Shown: positions 62,241 to 64,000 of the stretch, piece after piece
Layout: each line of letters starts with the position of its first letter
Position numbering within the stretch: position 1 is the first letter of the stretch
Assembly (NCBI RefSeq): GCF_008642375.1
Contig: NZ_CP029194.1
Coordinates: forward strand, 4,774,001-4,838,000
Direction: 5' to 3'
From: Streptomyces venezuelae
GTDB lineage: Bacteria; Actinomycetota; Actinomycetes; Streptomycetales; Streptomycetaceae
Length of the DNA stretch: 64,000 nt
Notes under the pieces: generated by a model
Databases searched by the model: none
Seen by the model: the letters and a program-made list of their open reading frames with translations, nothing else
What the model was told of the DNA's origin: nothing
Translations under genes and position numbers: made by a program

Positions 62241-62270
62241 GCGATCATTCCGGCGCGCCGGAATGATCGC
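62241..62270. terminator. Perfect 30-bp palindrome after coaX
   Basis: The left arm GCGATCATTCCGGCG (62241-62255) is exactly complementary to the right arm 62256-62270, with no spacer. In RNA it would make a long stem with a short loop, ending the DUF2520-panC-nadB-nadC-coaX transcript. The AT-rich TAAGAGAAAATTG that follows supports termination or a promoter of the next gene. A dimeric protein binding the DNA form is an alternative. Confidence 0.8.
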
Positions 62271-62308
62271 TAAGAGAAAATTGTCCGATTAGCGCGTATC
62301 GTCGGCCC

Positions 62309-62938
62309 ATGCCCACGCCATACGGATCTCGCGGCGGCATGGCATTCAGTGCGGACGAGCTGCGTGTGCTCCGAGGCGCCCTTGCCATCGCCCTCCACCC
62401 TGCCCCCCTCCAGGACGAGGACGTCCAGGACTGCCTGCGCCTGGCCGAATCCGTGGACGAGGCGGTACGCGAGGCCGGCCGGCTGCGTGCCTTCCTCCTC
62501 GACGACCTGGCCCGCTACCGAGAAGCCCTCCCCGGATCGCTCGCCGGCTATCTGAGCCTCCTCCGCGACGCCCTGGCCGCCGGGTACGACCCCGCGGCCG
62601 ACGACCTCGCCGCCCTGCGGGCCCTGCGCGCCAACCCCGCAGCCGCCGAGCTGCTCGCCCGCTGCCAGATCCTCGCCGAGCGCTCCGTACGCGCCCGGCT
62701 CGCCCGGGTCTCCCAGGCGACGGGCTCCACCGCCCCCGTCACCGCCGGTGCGGCGCTCGCGCCCAGGACGCGGCTGCTCGCCCTCCCCGGCGGACGCGCC
62801 GCGGCCGACGAGCCGAAGCCGAACCCGCCGTCCGGTCCCACCCCCGGTGACCGCCCCGTGCCCAAGCCTTCCGAGGTCTTCCCGCCGCGCCGACGCCCCG
62901 TACCCCCGCCCCCGCCCGAGGAGCGGGTCGCCGGATAG
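62309..62938 (+). CDS. Conserved streptomycete-type protein, unknown function
   Basis: A 209-residue protein I do not recognise by family. The first two thirds are helical and charged (FSADELRVLRGALAIALHPA, LAESVDEAVREAGRLRAFLL), with no membrane segment. The last 45 residues are Pro-rich (PPRRRPVPPPPPEERVAG) and probably disordered. The start ATG lies 38 bases after the palindrome; an in-frame ATG ten codons on (MAFSADELR) is an alternative. It is followed 14 bases later by a small membrane protein gene. Confidence 0.82.
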   Translation: MPTPYGSRGGMAFSADELRVLRGALAIALHPAPLQDEDVQDCLRLAESVDEAVREAGRLRAFLLDDLARYREALPGSLAGYLSLLRDALAAGYDPAADDLAALRALRANPAAAELLARCQILAERSVRARLARVSQATGSTAPVTAGAALAPRTRLLALPGGRAAADEPKPNPPSGPTPGDRPVPKPSEVFPPRRRPVPPPPPEERVAG

Positions 62939-62952
62939 CTACTCTGGACGGC

Positions 62953-63132
62953 ATGGACTACGTATCCGCGCTCCTGCCCCCCGTCGTGATGGCCGCGTTC
63001 TTCACCGCCCTCGTCGTCGTGATCGTCAAGAGCCAGGGCGGCCCGAACAAGGCCAAGGAGGACGCGGTCGTGGACGCCGCCCTCGCCCGCGCCGAGTCCA
63101 CCCGCCAGGCGGACGGCACGCCCTCCTCCTGA
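62953..63132 (+). CDS. Small single-pass membrane protein
   Basis: A 59-residue protein too short for routine detection. One membrane helix (about 7-26: LLPPVVMAAFFTALVVVIVK) is followed by a hydrophilic tail KSQGGPNKAKEDAVVDAALA and more charged residues. Codon use has the expected third-position G/C bias. It is tightly spaced after the preceding gene and followed by a terminator, so the two form one unit. The function is unknown. Confidence 0.8.
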   Translation: MDYVSALLPPVVMAAFFTALVVVIVKSQGGPNKAKEDAVVDAALARAESTRQADGTPSS

Positions 63133-63185
63133 GGCCCGCCCTCCACCAGGCCCGCCGTCCGCGCCGACGGCACCCCGCACCACCA

Positions 63186-63220
63186 GGACGTGCGACCTTC
63201 CGAGGTCGCGCGTCCTTTTT
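63186..63220 (+). terminator. Rho-independent terminator
   Basis: GGACGTGCGACC (63186-63197) pairs with GGTCGCGCGTCC (63204-63215) with one G-U pair and a six-base loop, then TTTTTGTTG. It ends the two-gene unit at 62309-63132. Confidence 0.92.
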
Positions 63221-63266
63221 GTTGCGTTTCTCCACGTAAATAGCCGCTTGGCAACTCTTTGCGAAC

Positions 63267-63278
63267 TATGGTGGCACT
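63267..63278 (+). promoter_or_regulatory. Candidate -10 element of a leaderless blaI-type gene
   Basis: TATGGT at 63267-63272 ends six bases before the GTG at 63279, the spacing expected when transcription starts at the start codon. No Shine-Dalgarno sequence is present. The preceding AT-rich stretch (AACTCTTTGCGAACTATGG) may also include the repressor's own operator. Confidence 0.55.
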
Positions 63279-63704
63279 GTGCCCCGTCCATTGGGAGAGC
63301 TTGAGGACGCCGTCATGACGCGCGTCTGGCAATGGAACCGTCCGGTGACCGTCCGGGAAGTTCTGGAAGACCTCCAGCAGGAACGGTCCATCGCCTACAC
63401 CACCGTCATGACCGTCATGGACAATCTCCATCAGAAGGGCTGGGTGCGCCGGGAAGTCGACGGCCGCGCCTATCGATATACGGCGGTCTCCACCCGGGCC
63501 GCTTACTCGGCCGCCCTGATGAACGAGGCCTGGGCGCAGAGCGACAACCCGGCCGCCGCCCTCGTCGCCTTCTTCGGCATGATGTCGCCGGACCAGCGCG
63601 AGGCGCTGAACGACGCCATCCGTATCGTCAGCCCGATCCCCGCCCCGCCCGAAGGGGCCGGCGGCGACAAGGGCGCCGACGGATCCGAGGCCCGGGAGCG
63701 ATAG
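63279..63704 (+). CDS. BlaI/MecI/CopY-family transcriptional repressor
   Basis: A 141-residue winged-helix protein with the family pattern LGELEDAVMTRVWQWNRPVT, SIAYTTVMTVMDNLHQKGWV and REVDGRAYRYTAVST. The C-terminal helices include ALVAFFGMMSPDQREALNDA. BlaI relatives repress beta-lactamase or membrane-stress genes and are inactivated by a BlaR/M56 protease. No such protease gene is in the window. The start is a GTG without a ribosome-binding site, probably leaderless. Confidence 0.92.
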   Translation: MPRPLGELEDAVMTRVWQWNRPVTVREVLEDLQQERSIAYTTVMTVMDNLHQKGWVRREVDGRAYRYTAVSTRAAYSAALMNEAWAQSDNPAAALVAFFGMMSPDQREALNDAIRIVSPIPAPPEGAGGDKGADGSEARER

Positions 63705-63713
63705 CGTCCCTCC

Positions 63714-64000
63714 ATGTCGCCGTCTGCTTCTCCGGCCGCTTCCGCGGCCTCCGCCAAAGCCGTCACCGTACGCAGGGCCCGCACCAGTGATGTCGCCGCG
63801 GTCCGCCGTCTCGTCGATCCTTTCGTCCAGCGCGGCATCCTTCTCGACAAGGCGACCGTGACCCTTTACGAGGCCATCCAGGAGTTCTGGGTCGCGGAAC
63901 GCGACGAGGACGCCACGGTCGTCGGTTGCGGTGCTCTGCACGTCATGTGGGAAGACCTCGCGGAAGTCCGCACTCTCGCCGTCGATCCCGAGTTCAAGGG
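63714..64000 (+). CDS. argA: Amino-acid N-acetyltransferase (short ArgA type), 3' end outside window
   Basis: The first 95 residues of a GNAT-fold enzyme. After an Ala/Ser-rich N-terminus it reads VRRARTSDVAAVRRLVDPFV, then LLDKATVTLYEAIQEFWVAE and VVGCGALHVMWEDLAEVRTL, ending just before the acetyl-CoA loop (AVDPEFKG). This matches the short glutamate N-acetyltransferase of actinobacteria (Rv2747-like), which starts arginine synthesis. It begins nine bases after the BlaI-type gene. Confidence 0.9.
   Translation, partial: MSPSASPAASAASAKAVTVRRARTSDVAAVRRLVDPFVQRGILLDKATVTLYEAIQEFWVAERDEDATVVGCGALHVMWEDLAEVRTLAVDPEFK

Overview
This is a GC-rich actinomycete chromosome segment, almost certainly from a Streptomyces. 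The evidence is strong third-position G/C, many GTG starts, 1- to 4-base stop/start overlaps, and gene families typical of the genus: DUF397, an XRE/DUF5753 regulator with an RsbW-like ATPase, a SigE-type sigma factor, MprF-like and DUF3180 proteins, and a second nuoD. The order tilS-hpt-ftsH-folE with folP/folB/folK, then DUF2520-panC-...-coaX, matches the conserved actinobacterial core. I see no rRNA, tRNA, insertion sequence, prophage or CRISPR array.

Layout. 1-8.5 kb: end-truncated regulator, MDR oxidoreductase, GNAT, an FtsX-type ABC pair, a divergent HxlR regulator/QorB-like pair, a DUF2786 protein, then 0.55 kb of C-rich repeats. 8.5-12.7 kb: FUSC membrane protein and a SigE-type sigma factor flanked by two genes sharing one extracytoplasmic domain. 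12.7-14.9 kb: a zinc-limitation cassette of zinc-free S14, L28, L33 and L31 plus a CobW-like protein around a Zur-like box. 15.0-17.2 kb: a DUF397/ATPase/XRE regulatory trio. 17.3-23.2 kb: aldehyde dehydrogenase, DinB, a PadR-controlled drug-efflux ABC pair and an Asp-box lipoprotein. 23.3-29.7 kb: glutamate decarboxylase with a YfeO-like CLC protein, DedA, ThrE-like exporter and pyrophosphatase. 29.8-37.3 kb: D,D-carboxypeptidase, zinc protease, tilS, hpt, ftsH, folE.

37.3-38.2 kb holds a broken, orphan intein-like gene (Hint plus LAGLIDADG) wedged between folE and the opposing folate genes. 38.2-43.1 kb (minus strand) carries DUF3180, folK, folB, an NTF2-like gene, folP and an MprF-like gene. 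43.2-47.9 kb: esterase and an osmoprotectant ABC transporter split across a divergent promoter. 48-55 kb: coiled-coil protein, GNAT, an orphan nuoD beside a MidA/NDUFAF7-type methyltransferase, a NarL-type two-component system and an ArsR-type regulator. 55.3-64 kb: threonine aldolase, then the coupled operon DUF2520-panC-nadB-nadC-coaX (CoA and NAD synthesis), two small conserved genes, a BlaI-type repressor and the start of an argA-type acetyltransferase.

The most promising items for follow-up are: the decayed intein-like gene; the nuoD/MidA pair, which keeps the arginine that NDUFAF7 methylates in mitochondria; the 25-bp motif shared by the DUF397 and ATPase promoters; the shared-domain arrangement around the sigma factor; the P-loop-less CobW protein in the zinc cassette; and the three PadR-type operators. 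Functions are assigned from motifs and family knowledge only. No database search was run.
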